From positions 252,510 through 316,509 of the forward strand of contig NW_011887304.1 of assembly GCF_000151315.2 (NCBI RefSeq): DNA of 64,000 nt, in the 5' to 3' direction. This document shows, piece after piece, positions 23,077 to 33,808 of the stretch. The first letter of the stretch is position 1. Each line of letters starts with the position of its first letter. Below the pieces are notes generated by a model. That model did no database searches, was not told where the DNA came from, and was given only the letters and a program-made list of their open reading frames with translations. This DNA comes from Capsaspora owczarzaki ATCC 30864 (taxonomy: Eukaryota > Opisthokonta > Filasterea). The translations under genes and the position numbers were made by a program.

Positions 23077-23334
23077 CGAATACAATGAAGACTGGAGAAG
23101 AAAAGCTCAGAACAGCTCAGAAATCAGACGACAGTGCACAAGACGCTCACCATGAAGCACATCTACCACAGAGACGGGTTAGCGAGAGAGTGAGTGGTGT
23201 GTTTGATGTGAATTACTGTATTCGCACGATGATCTGTTTGTGATGCTTCCCATTTTTCACTTCTTCTTATGATAACACAGCATTTGGATTTTTGTTCCAT
23301 CAATCAACCCACTCCTCATCATTCATCATCCACC
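23077..23334. promoter_or_regulatory. Bidirectional promoter region, AAGAB / P450 fusion
   Basis: These 258 bases separate the two divergent starts. The P450 start sits in CCACCATGG, an ideal initiation context, which supports the chosen ATG at 23335. No other motif is assigned. Confidence 0.5.
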
Positions 23335-26300
23335 ATGGTCAGATCAAAGGCAGACGCTGCTTCGGCGGTGGCTGCTGTCGGCCCGCTGTCTCATCTCGCG
23401 CCTGTGGCAGCTGAAATTGCATCCGCTGCATCTGCCTCCAGTTCCAGCCACGCCTCAGCACCAGCACCAGCACCAACATCAACATCAGCCTCAACCACGA
23501 CGAGTGAGACTGGCAAGGCGGACGAGGGCGAGGCAGCAGAGGGCAAGGCGGACGAGCCATCTGCTAATACTTCGCCTTCTTCGCCTTCGCCAGCAGCAGC
23601 GATTCAGGCGCCGCAGCCGCCGATGCCGCCACGCAAGCCGCTCGTGGGACATTTGGCGCTGCTTGCGTCTGGCCGCGGCGGGTGCGTGTGCGACGCGCTG
23701 CACCGCATCCTCATTGCCCACGGGAACATTGTGAAATTGGACATCGTCGAGCGCAAGGCCATTGTCATTGGCTCTGCCTCTGCCATCCAGCGCGTCTTCC
23801 TCACCCACACCGAGCTCTACCCAAAGGGCGCCACTCTCGACGAGCTCCGCGCGGTCGGCATCGGCGGTAAGGGCATCGTCGAAACCGAAGGTACGTGCTT
23901 GACTCTGGTCTTGCTTCTTTTGGACGCGCGCGCGCCTCTCTCTCTCTCTCTCTCGCGGTTGTCTTTGTTTCATACAGCTCACGTTGGGAGCGTCCTGCGG
24001 TCAAAATGGACGATCACAGAAGCCAACAGAGTTTGGAAGAATGAGATTCCTGGGAGAGGGATGAGGGTTACCGTGTGCGAGAGAACAAAAGATCAACAAC
24101 GGTATTTTTGTATTGGATTGCTTTGTGGTTGCTCGTTCTGCAACAGTCGAGAGCCAAGTGAGTGCATTGGAAGCAATGGTGTTGTGATGACTTTTTGTAT
24201 AGAGTTAAGATTGGAAGGGGGGGGGGGTTTGGAAGTGGGGATGGGTGAGGGAGCAGTGATCTGAGTCCTTACAACTGTTTGTGTTGACATCTGTGAATAC
24301 CTGCGTTGATGATGATCTGGAGGGGGGGAGGGGAACAAACAACAGGATTGCAGTAACAACAGCGGAGATGAATTGGCTGATGAATTGGCAGGGAGGAGGG
24401 GGGGGGGAGAAATGAACGTGGATCTCAACGTCTGCAATCTCAATCTTACAGCGAAATGAACAAATCTGAACGTCGCTCTCATCAAACATCTTGCTTCGTG
24501 CTGGGGGTTACTCACTTCCTGAAATCGAAAAAAACCCCCACATATGGCGTACTGTGGAAATAGGTGCAATCTGGGAACGGCAGCATCGCCTCGTCCGTCC
24601 AGCCTTCCGCAGTTCCATTATCGCCAAGCTCGCAGATTCCTTCCTGGACATTGCGCAACGCGGAGCAAACCTGCTGAGCGAAGGGACTGAATTCGAAGGC
24701 CTTGCGCTCTTCTCGCGCGTCGGATTCACTGCCGTCGTCAACACGCTCTTCAACCAACCAACTCCTGTGCTGGACTCGCTCGACGGCAACGACACTGTCA
24801 TGAAAACTACGCACTATGTCGGCGGCGAGCTCATGAAGCGCATGCAGCGGTGAGTTTGGTTTGTCTGCCATCAATATGCTTGTGGTTTTTGGTGTTTTGC
24901 TCACGCACGTCTCTGTTGCAAATTCTGTAGAACTCGATTCTGGCGCAAACTGCCCATTCCCAGCAACTTTAAAGTGCGCCGACTCGTCAATGAGATGCGT
25001 GAACTCTACTCAAAGCAGATCGAAATCCAACGCAAGGATCCGCTTGGTGCGCTCCTCTACGAGATGTTGAGTAAGTAACCCCCCGAGTCCAACACAGAGT
25101 TGCAGATGCTTCTGTTCACTCACTCCCACCTGCTTTGCCGCTTCTCCCCTTCAGCCTACCGCGATGAAAATGGTCAGCCTCTGCCCGAAGACGAGATTTT
25201 GGACACGTATCAGAACATTCTGGGCGCGGGTCACGAGTCGACGGGAAACACGCTTCACTGGGCCCTGTACATTCTATGCACGCATCCGGAGATTGCCGCC
25301 AAGCTTCAGGCGGACATTCTCACGGCATTCGACGAGAAGGGCCAGCTGAATCTCGACAAGCTCCGCAACCTAAAGTACCTCGCTCTCTTCCTCAAGGAGC
25401 TGCTGCGTGTGTACACGCCCTTCCCCGTGCTGTTGCGCGAAGTCGCGCAAGACGACATTCTGGACGGCTTCCGCGTCAAAAAGGGGTACTGGGTGTTTGT
25501 GCACACCATGCGCATGCACACGGATCCGGCCGTCTGGGGCAATGATGCTCATCTCTTTGTTCCAGAGCGGTTTAGCGACGAGCGCATGGCCTCGATCAAC
25601 CCCAATGCCTACTTGCCTTTCTCGGTGGGCCCGCGCGCTTGCCTCGGCCATTACTTTTTCACCCTCGAGTTTAAAATCGTCCTGGCCGTCTTCCTCCAGA
25701 GGTTTCACTTCTCTCTCCTCCCCAACCAAGAAGTGCTGCCCATGCTCAAGTTTGCCCTGCTGTCCAAGAACGGCATTTGGTTTAAGGCGCACGAAAACGA
25801 TCCAGCCGCTTCGGCCGCGGCACGTGCAGCAGCGGCTGCCGCCCAGGCAGCCAAGGCAGCATCGGCGCCTGTTGAACGCTCGCCAGACACGCCAGTCTTG
25901 GCGACTACGACGTCGCTCTCCCTCCTGTTGAGCGACTCGCGCAACACTGTGATGAAATCCATCGACGCCAAGAAAGCGCCAACAGCGGCCCACAACACCC
26001 CGCTCACGATTGTGTACGCATCGCAGATGGGCACGTCCGAAACGTACGCACTTTGGCTGTCGCCTCTCGCCAAAGCGCAAGGCTACGATGTCGAGATCAT
26101 GTCTTTTGCCGATCTCCCGCCCGTTTTGTCCAAGAAATCGCTCATTGTCTTTGTCTGCCCGTCGTACAACGGTTAGAGTTTTTTTTTTCCCAATTGCGTT
26201 GCCATTTGTTTTTTTTTGTTCGGGAGATTGGTGATGTTTGACTTTTTTTTTTTGATTCTCATTTGGTCAGGCTTCCCGTGCGAGAAGATGAAGTCCTTCT

Positions 26301-28340
26301 ATGAATACATGCAGACCGTTGCAAGCAGCTCTGAGAAGCCCGAGTTTACAGGCTTGTTTGCTGGCTTTGGGTGCGGCAATAAGCTGTGGAAGAACACCTT
26401 CCAGGCCATTCCTCGCGCTGTGGACGCGTTTTTCGAGAGCATTGGCGGAGAGCGTGTCTCGCCCCTGGGCGAAGGCGACGCAGACAAAGACTTGGATCTT
26501 GACTTTGAAAAGTGGAGCGCGCTGCTCTGGCCTGCGCTTGCGCTGCGTTTGGACCTGAACTTGGCTGACGGTGAGGCGAAAATATTGAAGGAGGCGTTCG
26601 ACTCGGTTGTTGCTGTTTTTCTGACGTGATGCGCATCGCTTCCTTCTCAGCTACTCAAGAGAGCGCACCCTCCCAGTCCACGTACGCTTTCGAAGTTTCC
26701 AACGCTGCACACCCAGCCGATCAGAGCAACCCCGACTCTGTCCTGTTCACCGTTGCCGAGTCTCGCAACTTGTTCCAGGCAGCACCCGGTGTGCACGTCA
26801 ACCGCGATCGTCTTGTGTCGCACTTGGTGTTGACCACGGATCGGCCGGTGCAATACCAAGCTGGCGATTACTTCTGGTACGGAAAAGCACCTTTGTCTGA
26901 AAATCTTTTCTCGAGCATGCGAATGCTGATTTGGAATTTTTTTGTTGGCTTTTCACTACACATTCACAGCGTTACTCCGCCAAGCAACCCGGCGGTGGTC
27001 GAAGCCCTCTGCGCCCGTCTCGGCGTCTCTCCCTCGACGCTCCTCACCATGAAGCCCCTGTTCAGCGGCGTAACAGCCGTGTACCAAGGTGCCAAGCCGC
27101 TATCCACAGTCCTCTCGCGCTACTTTGACTGCACGTCCAAGCCGACCTGCAAGTTCTTCCGCTCCATGGCTGCGCATGCCACTGACGCCGACGAGAAGGC
27201 TGCACTTCAAATTCTCGCGCTCCTCCTTCTGCCAGAGAATGCGAGCCCCGTCGCTGCCACCTTGGCGCGTCGAATGCCGAGCACGTATCTTGAGGTAGGA
27301 ATAGGCGACAAAACCCGATGACGTGCGCTGCAGTGTACCAAGTTTGTGCTCACCACTTTTATTCTCTTGTTGCAAACTCGACAGGCGCTCCAACTCTTCC
27401 CTTCCGTCAAACCCTCGCTCCAGGACTTTATGCAAAGTGTTGCGCTCACAACACCGCGCTACTATTCGATCGCAAGCGCATTTGCTCCAAACAAGATTGA
27501 ACTCGGTGTTGGCGCTGTCCAGTACGTCGAGGCAGCCTCTGGAACCCTGGTTCACGGCTTGTCGTCCTCGTGGCTCTGCAGTCTGCCTGTTGGTTCCGTG
27601 ATTGAAGGGTAAGTTTCGCACATGTTGGGCGTTGAGCTAGTGGAGTTTCAAATGTGCCCTGCAGATGCTCAAATCCTCGCTTCATACTTTTGTTTTGGCA
27701 GATCGATCAAACAAGGCGATTCCTCCTTCCGCATGCCTTCGTCGCATCGTGCTCCCATGCTGCTCGTCGCAGCGGGCACTGGCATCACCCCCATGCGCAG
27801 CTTCCTGCTTCAACGCGAGCTGGATGCGAAAGATCAGCAAGACTCCGATGCCCCAGAGCCCGCAATGCTCTTCTTTGGTTGCAGGACGCTTGGCGATGTC
27901 TACTTTGACGCCGACTTCCGTCGCCTCCAAGACCAAGGCGCGCTGGTTTTGCATACGGCCATCTCTCGTCCGTCTGCCGATGACAAGAGCCCGAAGCAGC
28001 ATGTCCAGGATAAAATGGAGGCTGAGGCCGAATCTGTGTGGCAGCTGCTGCAAAAGCCGAGTGAGTGAATGGTTGGAGCGGCGTAACGAGTGTTTTGGCA
28101 GACATGCAACTCGATTTTTAACTGAACCCCTGTTTTGTTTCCTGCTGTTCAGATTCGCACATGTACGTGTGTGGCATGCCGGCCATGGGCGCCGCGGTTC
28201 GAAACACGCTGGTCAAGATTGCTTCAGAGCGGCTTGGAAGCGCTGAAGCTGGCAACGCATTCGTGCAGGAACTGGAGCGGTCTGCGCGCTATTGCCAAGA
28301 GGTGTGGGGAACCGACGCGATGGCGTCGCCCTCCACGTAA
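23335..28340 (+). CDS. Self-sufficient cytochrome P450-diflavin reductase fusion (BM3/CYP505-like)
   Basis: Ten in-phase exons give about 1206 residues: 23335-23890, 24564-24849, 24931-25070, 25155-26171, 26271-26570, 26651-26876, 26970-27294, 27385-27608, 27702-28060 and 28153-28340. A disordered lead of about 100 residues precedes the P450 domain: WERQHRLVRPAFR, I-helix GAGHESTGNT, KELLRV (ExxR), and PFSVGPRACLGHYF with the haem Cys. An Ala-rich linker leads to the FMN flavodoxin domain (VYASQMGTSETYALWL; SYNG; FGCGNKLW). The FAD/NADPH domains follow (PRYYSIAS; VAAGTGITPMRSFL; LFFGCRT; YVCGMPAMGAAVRNTL; ending VWG). Known relatives hydroxylate fatty acids near the chain end with NADPH as electron source. 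No membrane anchor is seen, so it is probably soluble. Intron 1 (673 bases) is simple-sequence rich. The stop is followed within two bases by the direct repeat described separately. Confidence 0.95.
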
Positions 28341-28456
28341 CCCTGTGACTGCTTTCTTCTGTGATTCTTTGACGACAAGCTGTATTGTACGAGTCTTTCA
28401 TCAATGTAGAGAATTCCCATCTTGTGTTGGAACAAACTGTTTTGCTGTTGTTTTGG

Positions 28457-28590
28457 ACTTTATCACCGTTCACATGGCTCTGCCTCATATTATCATCATG
28501 CCAATACAATAATTCTGTCAAAGACTGACTTTATCACCGTTCACATGGCTCTGCCTCATATTACCATCATGACAATACAATAATTCTGTC
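28457..28590 (+). repeat. 71-base tandem duplication inside direct repeat copy 1
   Basis: The unit beginning ACTTTATCACCGTTCACATG starts at 28457 and again at 28528, with only a few differences between units. Copy 2 has a single, slightly deleted version, so this duplication arose in copy 1 after the copies separated, or was lost from copy 2. Confidence 0.9.
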
Positions 28591-28606
28591 TCAGTCCTTT
28601 TCTATG

Positions 28607-28627
28607 CACGTGCCACGATGGCACGTG
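28607..28627. promoter_or_regulatory. Palindrome with two CACGTG E-boxes (copy 1)
   Basis: CACGTGCCA, a 3-base spacer and TGGCACGTG form a perfect inverted repeat with an E-box in each arm. CACGTG is the classic binding site of Myc/Max-type bHLH-zipper factors. That it acts as a regulatory site is inference; it lies just downstream of the NTPase gene's stop on that gene's strand and in the same sequence block that precedes the plus-strand gene in copy 2. Confidence 0.45.
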
Positions 28628-28670
28628 TCTTGCTCCCTGTAACTCAGAACTTGCCGCTCAATCTGAACAT

Positions 28671-31600
28671 TCACTCCACACTCATGAGTTTGACTTGCCT
28701 TTCGTCCAGCCGACAAGCCGATCGATCTTCTTGGGCATGTTTGGAGATCACGTTCCACTCGTCCTGAGGCAGCTGGGGCTGATTGCGATCAGCGAGCTTG
28801 TTTTGAGCGGAGCTGGCTTCCTCCGAAAGCGTTCGCGCCAGCTCAATGCTTGAAGTTGATTGACCAATTTGTTCAAGATACCGGGAGAGCATTAAGCGAT
28901 GATGCAACTGCTTGAGTTCGGTCATGACGGGGAGCCAGCGGTTCAACAGTGGGCCAAGGTGGTCAGTCGTGTCTGCTGCCTGTTGTTGCGCATCAATCAA
29001 AAGCTGAACAAAGATGGTAAACTTGTTTTCGCCCCGATCGACAAATAATGCATCGAAGAAAGGCTGGGAGAGGCCGTCATGACGCATCTTGAAGGAGACG
29101 GTCGAGACCAGCGCCTTGCACAAGCAGCGCGGGTCGTTCTGGTCATTGTCGTTGAGCTTCAGCATGCACTCGGCTAAAGAAGGGTGCCAGACGTAACAGC
29201 AATCGTGTTCGTTCACAGCTAGCGCGTGCCAAATGGGGTCCGTTGGCAAGAACACTTTGAGGCAAGTGCGAAGCGAGAACGGCAGGCCAAGCAGAGTCAG
29301 GAGCGCCAGAGCACTGGCAGCTGTTCTGTCCGCACATCGAGCCACACAGTTCTCCACAAACTTGGGGAGCGAACTGGACGAGTGATACAACGCAGCGATG
29401 AGGAACAACACAATGTGGCGATGCTCCTGCGATGCGCCGACTTTCTGGCATTGTTTGGCGATGTCCTCAAGAGCAGCTCGGCGGTTCGGCTCTGAGAAAA
29501 TGTTGCCTAACGCGCATTGCATGCGGCCAGCTTCGGCGTCAGACAACCAGGGATCAAGGTGCAGAAAGGCGTCGACAGGAGCTTTCCAAGCCATGGTGCG
29601 CACCAAGCAAATAAACACGACCGGATAGGCGGGATTGAGTTTTTGAAGCGAGGAGGCGAGACGGTTGGCGGTGACCTCGGTGTGGTCCGAGTCGTGTGGG
29701 TTGTCGCAGATCACAACGACACGTCGCGTTTGCGCAACCTCTGCGATCGCCTGCAATGCGGAATCGTCCAGATCGGTCGTCTCCGACCACAAAATGGCGA
29801 CTCCCTCGTCGTGGCTGTGGCTACGAGCTAACTGCTGAGCAACGGCTCGCAGAACGGTCGTGCTGCCGCATCCAACAACCGACTGAGTGACAATGATTGT
29901 GCTGGGGTTCGCGCCTTGGAGCTGCAGCTTTGCTTGAGTGATGAGGAGCTCTTCAGCATCACGAGTTGCATGCACATTGTGACCCAGCAGGCCCCACGAA
30001 ATTGGCTGACGCCCGCGGCGAATCCAATCAGCCGCCTGAGCCGCGAGCTCAGACAGAGCAAAGGATTGAGGATGAGCTTGAACCAATGTCAAAGAGGAGT
30101 TTCGCCAAGCGAGAAGCGAGTTGGGCAAGGCTCGCGGGACCGCGGGCGGCACAAAAGGCCGAGCTCGCTGTGCAGGAAGATCGAGAAGCACGACCTCAGT
30201 AACAGGAGGCTGACTACAGGAAAAATGATGAAGCGCCTCGTTGAGCGGTCCGTTGGCAGTCGTACTTGCAACAGTGGCGAGCAGAACAATCTCCGTTGGG
30301 ATATGAGGCTCATCAGCGCCAGAAAAAGCAGCAAGTGGATCTTCGTTGGGCAACAAACTCAGACGCTTGCAAGCGGCGTGGTTTTTCACCAGCTGGACTG
30401 TATTTGGATCGCTTGACGAATCCACAAGCAACACGCGTGGCGCGAAAGGTCGCCGGCGAAACAAATCATCAAGTGCCTCGAGTGTAGCGGGACTGGCCTG
30501 GTCGATGACCGCATCGAAAGCAGCGGCCGAAGATCCGACGGAGCGTGCAAAAGCAGCCGCATCGTCGACGAGCTGGGCCGAATTGGCACAGAGACGAATG
30601 CGAAGAGCAATACCGCTCGCGAGCATTCCGAACGAACGAGGAGAGAGGCCACGGGTACGCAGCCAAACGTACAAAGGTCCAACAGTCAGTAGAGCGCGTT
30701 CTCGAGAAAGAGCCGTGGTGATCGATCGCGGGGGATGATAGAAGATGGAGCACGGTTTGTCTGAGAGAGGCGCGTTGAACTCGACGGTGATGATGTAGCG
30801 AGATGCAATGCCATTTGTCAAAAGGTCCTGGTCGCCAACAGCAGCCAGTACCGCACGGACGTGCCTGTCTACCGCATCACCAGTCGCAGACGATTGCTGC
30901 TGCAAAGACCGGAGCTGGTCGAACGGCAAGGCGTGTAGCGTCGGGTTGAGACCTGCTTCTTGCAGTTGATCCGGGGTTACGGCGTCTCGTTGCATGATGA
31001 CAACGTATCGCCTTCTGTCCGCAAACTGGGTTCGTACCGCTCGTCCTTGGCAGCATTTGAGAAAGACTTGGATGTGGTCTCCATGTACCATGACAATGTC
31101 AAAGTCAGATGCTGTGGCTGGAGTTGGAATGGGAGGAGCAACTTGGGTCAAGTGCAGAGACAGGGCGGCTGTTGGAATGCGAGGGACGAATTCTGAAGCC
31201 CAGTTGAACAGCTGCTTGCGAGCGCGCTCCTCAAAGTCACTTGGCGCCGAATCCAGTTCGATTCCGATGGCGCAGGCAGGAGAGTCACTCATACCCACGG
31301 AGAAAGTGGCTCGACCAGGTTGTAGCAGGGACAGGAAGTGCTCGTTCAGCTGAGAAATCAAGTCTTCCGAGCTGTAGACATAAGGCATCCCCACGTAGGC
31401 GTTGCGCTGCCTTCTGCTCGTGCTCTTTCCGAGCCTTGCGCGCTGTCTTCGGCAGGACAGCTTGTACCAGCATGTTCAAACGATAGAGGCCTGACATGAC
31501 TGACATGAACCGGCGTCTGCCGAGCCGTCAACTCGCGGGCGCCAAGAAATTTAAGTGAGGGGACCCACTCATTTGGGCTCACAGAACGTCGCGTGGTGAA

Positions 31601-32062
31601 CTCACGTCGAAAAGTGAAGCCGAACGTGCTGCCAGTGTTGAAGTCGGTGTCGCTTGAGGTGTCAATGTTGTGGGCGAGAAGCATGACAGCGCCAGCAGGG
31701 AGAGGCTGAAGAACCGAGAGCTTCGCAATGCCCATTCTGTCATCATACCCTGCTCCCTCGGCTACTGATGAATGGTCGGGAAATTCCACCCGGATGGTCA
31801 GGTTCCAGTGCGACAGAGACTGAGGAGGCTGCAGGGTGAACACGGGCTGAGGCCAGAGTCGTGAAGGCACCTGGTCTTGAAGTGTTTTCAGGATGTTGTC
31901 TTTCGACTGGTTTTCAAACCAAATCTCCAAGGCAGACGGCTCACTGTGGTTGAACATGGCTGCAATGAACTTGGTTGTCTTCGGTAGCTCATAGGCGAAC
32001 CGTTCTAGAACTGTGACCGCCGATGGCCCAGAGCTGTCACTGGGCAAAGACACGTCAGCCAT
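28671..32062 (-). CDS. Large SAMD9-like (STAND-type) NTPase
   Basis: Two overlapping frames, 31358-32062 (starts MADVSLPSDSS) and 28671-31394, read as one gene of about 1100 residues. They are joined by at least one short intron in 31390-31570; a 52-base GT-AG candidate is 31517-31568, but the full junction is not resolved. The central region has the P-loop TIIVTQSVVGCGSTTVLRAV, where GCGSTT resembles the unusual GCGGTT loop of SAMD9. A Walker B-like RRVVVICDN follows, then YPVVFICLVRTMAW and a helical region with LSDAEAGRMQCALGNIF. These blocks follow the order seen in SAMD9/SAMD9L, animal antiviral and growth-control proteins. No SAM domain is visible. The N-terminal 600 residues are not recognised. 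The last 13 or so codons (RLDERQVKLMSVE) are the antisense of the duplicated start of the neighbouring plus-strand gene. Flanked by direct repeats. A generic STAND ATPase is the alternative. Confidence 0.62.
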
Positions 32063-32077
32063 GCAGACAAAAAGGAA

Positions 32078-32360
32078 CTGTGACTGCTTTCTTTGACGAC
32101 AAGCTGTACTGTACGATGCACGAGTCTTTCATCGAAGTAGAGAATTCCCATCGTGTGTTGTTGGAACAAACGTTTTAATGTTGTTTTGGACTTTATCACC
32201 GTTCACATATCATCATCCCAATACAATAATTCTGTCTCAGTCTTTTTGTATGCATGTGCCACGATGGCACGTGTCTTGCTCCCTGTAACTCAGAACTTGC
32301 CGCTCAATCTGAACATTAACTTCCACTCATGAGTTTGACTTGCCTCTCGTCCAACCGACA
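32078..32360 (+). repeat. Long direct repeat, copy 2
   Basis: This is the partner of 28343-28714, same orientation, 3.7 kb apart. It starts 15 bases beyond the NTPase gene's start codon and ends inside the first exon of the plus-strand gene at 32329, covering its first ten or so codons. Relative to copy 1 it lacks the 71-base tandem unit and a short GGCTCTGCCTCAT-like piece. Confidence 0.9.
32253..32273. promoter_or_regulatory. Decayed E-box palindrome (copy 2)
   Basis: This is the counterpart of the palindrome at 28607-28627. The left arm now reads CATGTGCCA (one base changed) while the right arm keeps CACGTG at 32268-32273, 56 bases before the downstream ATG. One E-box therefore remains in a plausible promoter position. 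Confidence 0.4.
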
Positions 32361-33808
32361 GATCCTGACACTTGTTCTCGAGCGTGGCTTGACTGCATCG
32401 CGCGAGCGGGCGCAGATCGCAGCCGCGTTTGCCCAGTTCGAGCCAAAGCAGAGCGCGGCCAAGATCAAAGGTGACCTGACCTGACCTGACTTGACCTGGC
32501 TTTTTGCCAACGGTGCTGATCTCGCGCGGTTTCGCTCATCATTTGGATGTTGCTGCATCATCTGCAGAGCTTCTATCGAGTCGCGAGGGTCGCTTGCGGC
32601 GGCGTCCTCTCAGCACGCCTCAGTCACTCCCCGACTCCAATCGTGCGGATTGGCGAAATTTCGACGAGGTCACTTTGGACGCCGATGCCAAGTTCTTGAC
32701 TGTGGATACAAGTCAATCGAAGCAGCCTATGGTGCACTTTGCGATTTTGAAGCCGCCAAGTCGAGCTAACGGCGTCATTGCTGCAACCGAGTGGATGAAG
32801 GGCGTTCGTACGGCCGATTGCAAAGCGACCGTCGCGACTTCAGATGCAATAATCGAAACAGTGTCCATTCGGAGTCGACTGAATGGCGCATCGTCGTCAG
32901 AGTCAGCATCACTTGCGCACGATTCGCCGTTGCGCAACGCAGTGATGCATTGGAAACCGCACGGGCTGCACACGGTCTCTGCTGGCGTGTTTGTCACTGC
33001 CGACTCTCTAGATGACTGTTTGCTACGGCAGAGGCGTCAAGGCGAGCTGATGGCGATGCAGGGATTGACCACTATCGATGATCGACCAACAACAACACAA
33101 AACAAAATCGCCCGGCTACACGTGCCACTGCTACCGCGGCGCATCGACACATTGGTCGAACAGGGTCTAACCCATCGGCTGGATTACGCTGTCGGCGGCT
33201 GGGTGCTCGGTGGGCTTGACGCCGCAACCGTTCAGCATTTAATCGACGCGCGTCAAAAAGGGCAAATTACATCGCATTACCGACTGCACACCAGTCCAGG
33301 ACTGCAGTTACAACGCGTATTGGCCGACTTTGTTTTGGAATCCAACGGAGGAGCCACACAACAAGAGCTGGATCTAACCCAATTGAGCAATTTTGGCGTC
33401 GGAGCTGCCGCGCAGCGATTGGATGCAGACTGGGTTCAAATTCGAATCATGAGTGACTTTTCAGGTACAAACTACCGTCCGATGCAAGGAGATGGGTACA
33501 TGACACGTCTGCTTATCCCAGCAAAGCAGATTGCCGAGCGAGCCAAAAGCTGGACCGTTTACGCTTCGATTGTTCGTGGCCATCGTCGGCAAGTTCGCGC
33601 CCATACTGCATGGCTCCAACTATTTATTACCGGAGACGAGTACTTTCAAGAGCCTATTGCTACATACAACCTTGGTTTGGTCACTCGTCGTCAAGCATCA
33701 TCAGAAACGAAACACGATGCCGTTACCATCCAAATGCAATGCGTTGGCTACACACTGCAAGGCCAACTGGTACTCGGGATGCCTCTCAATCCCATACCGC
33801 CATTGTGA
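32329..33808 (+). CDS. Hypothetical protein, two exons
   Basis: Exons 32329-32470 and 32568-33808 join in phase to about 460 residues, starting MSLTCLSSNRQILTLVLERG. I do not recognise the family. The first 60 residues look helical (LTASRERAQIAAAFAQFEPK). The rest is mixed alpha/beta with no transmembrane segment, signal peptide or clear catalytic motif; GVFVTADSLDDCLLRQRRQG and VYASIVRGHRRQVRAHTAWL may be landmarks for a search. The reading is coding-like over its whole length and the splice sites are canonical. The intron opens with tandem TGACC units. The start codon and upstream region belong to the long direct repeat, so its promoter is duplicated at 28.3-28.7 kb. Confidence 0.7.

Larger units (their letters stand above)
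28343..28714 (+). repeat. Long direct repeat, copy 1
   Basis: This copy matches 32078-32360 in the same orientation over nearly its whole length. Shared blocks include CTGTGACTGCTTTCT, GAGTCTTTCATC, TTGGACTTTATCACCGTTCA, GGCACGTGTCTTGCTCCCTG and CAGAACTTGCCGCTCAATCT. Copy 1 is longer because of a 71-base internal tandem duplication and an 11-base insertion near 28357. It starts two bases after the P450 stop. At its right end it overlaps the last codons of the minus-strand NTPase gene. The two copies differ at scattered bases and by several small indels, so the duplication is not very recent. Confidence 0.9.

Noticed and set aside
28343-32360. Direct repeats as terminal repeats of an LTR-type element
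   Set aside because: The interval holds no reverse transcriptase, protease, integrase or capsid-like region, and copy 2 overlaps the start codon of an ordinary spliced gene. A segmental duplication fits better.
32471-32499. Tandem TGACC units (AGGTC on the other strand) as nuclear receptor sites
   Set aside because: The five-base period does not give a standard half-site spacing, and they sit inside an intron next to the donor; probably a simple repeat.
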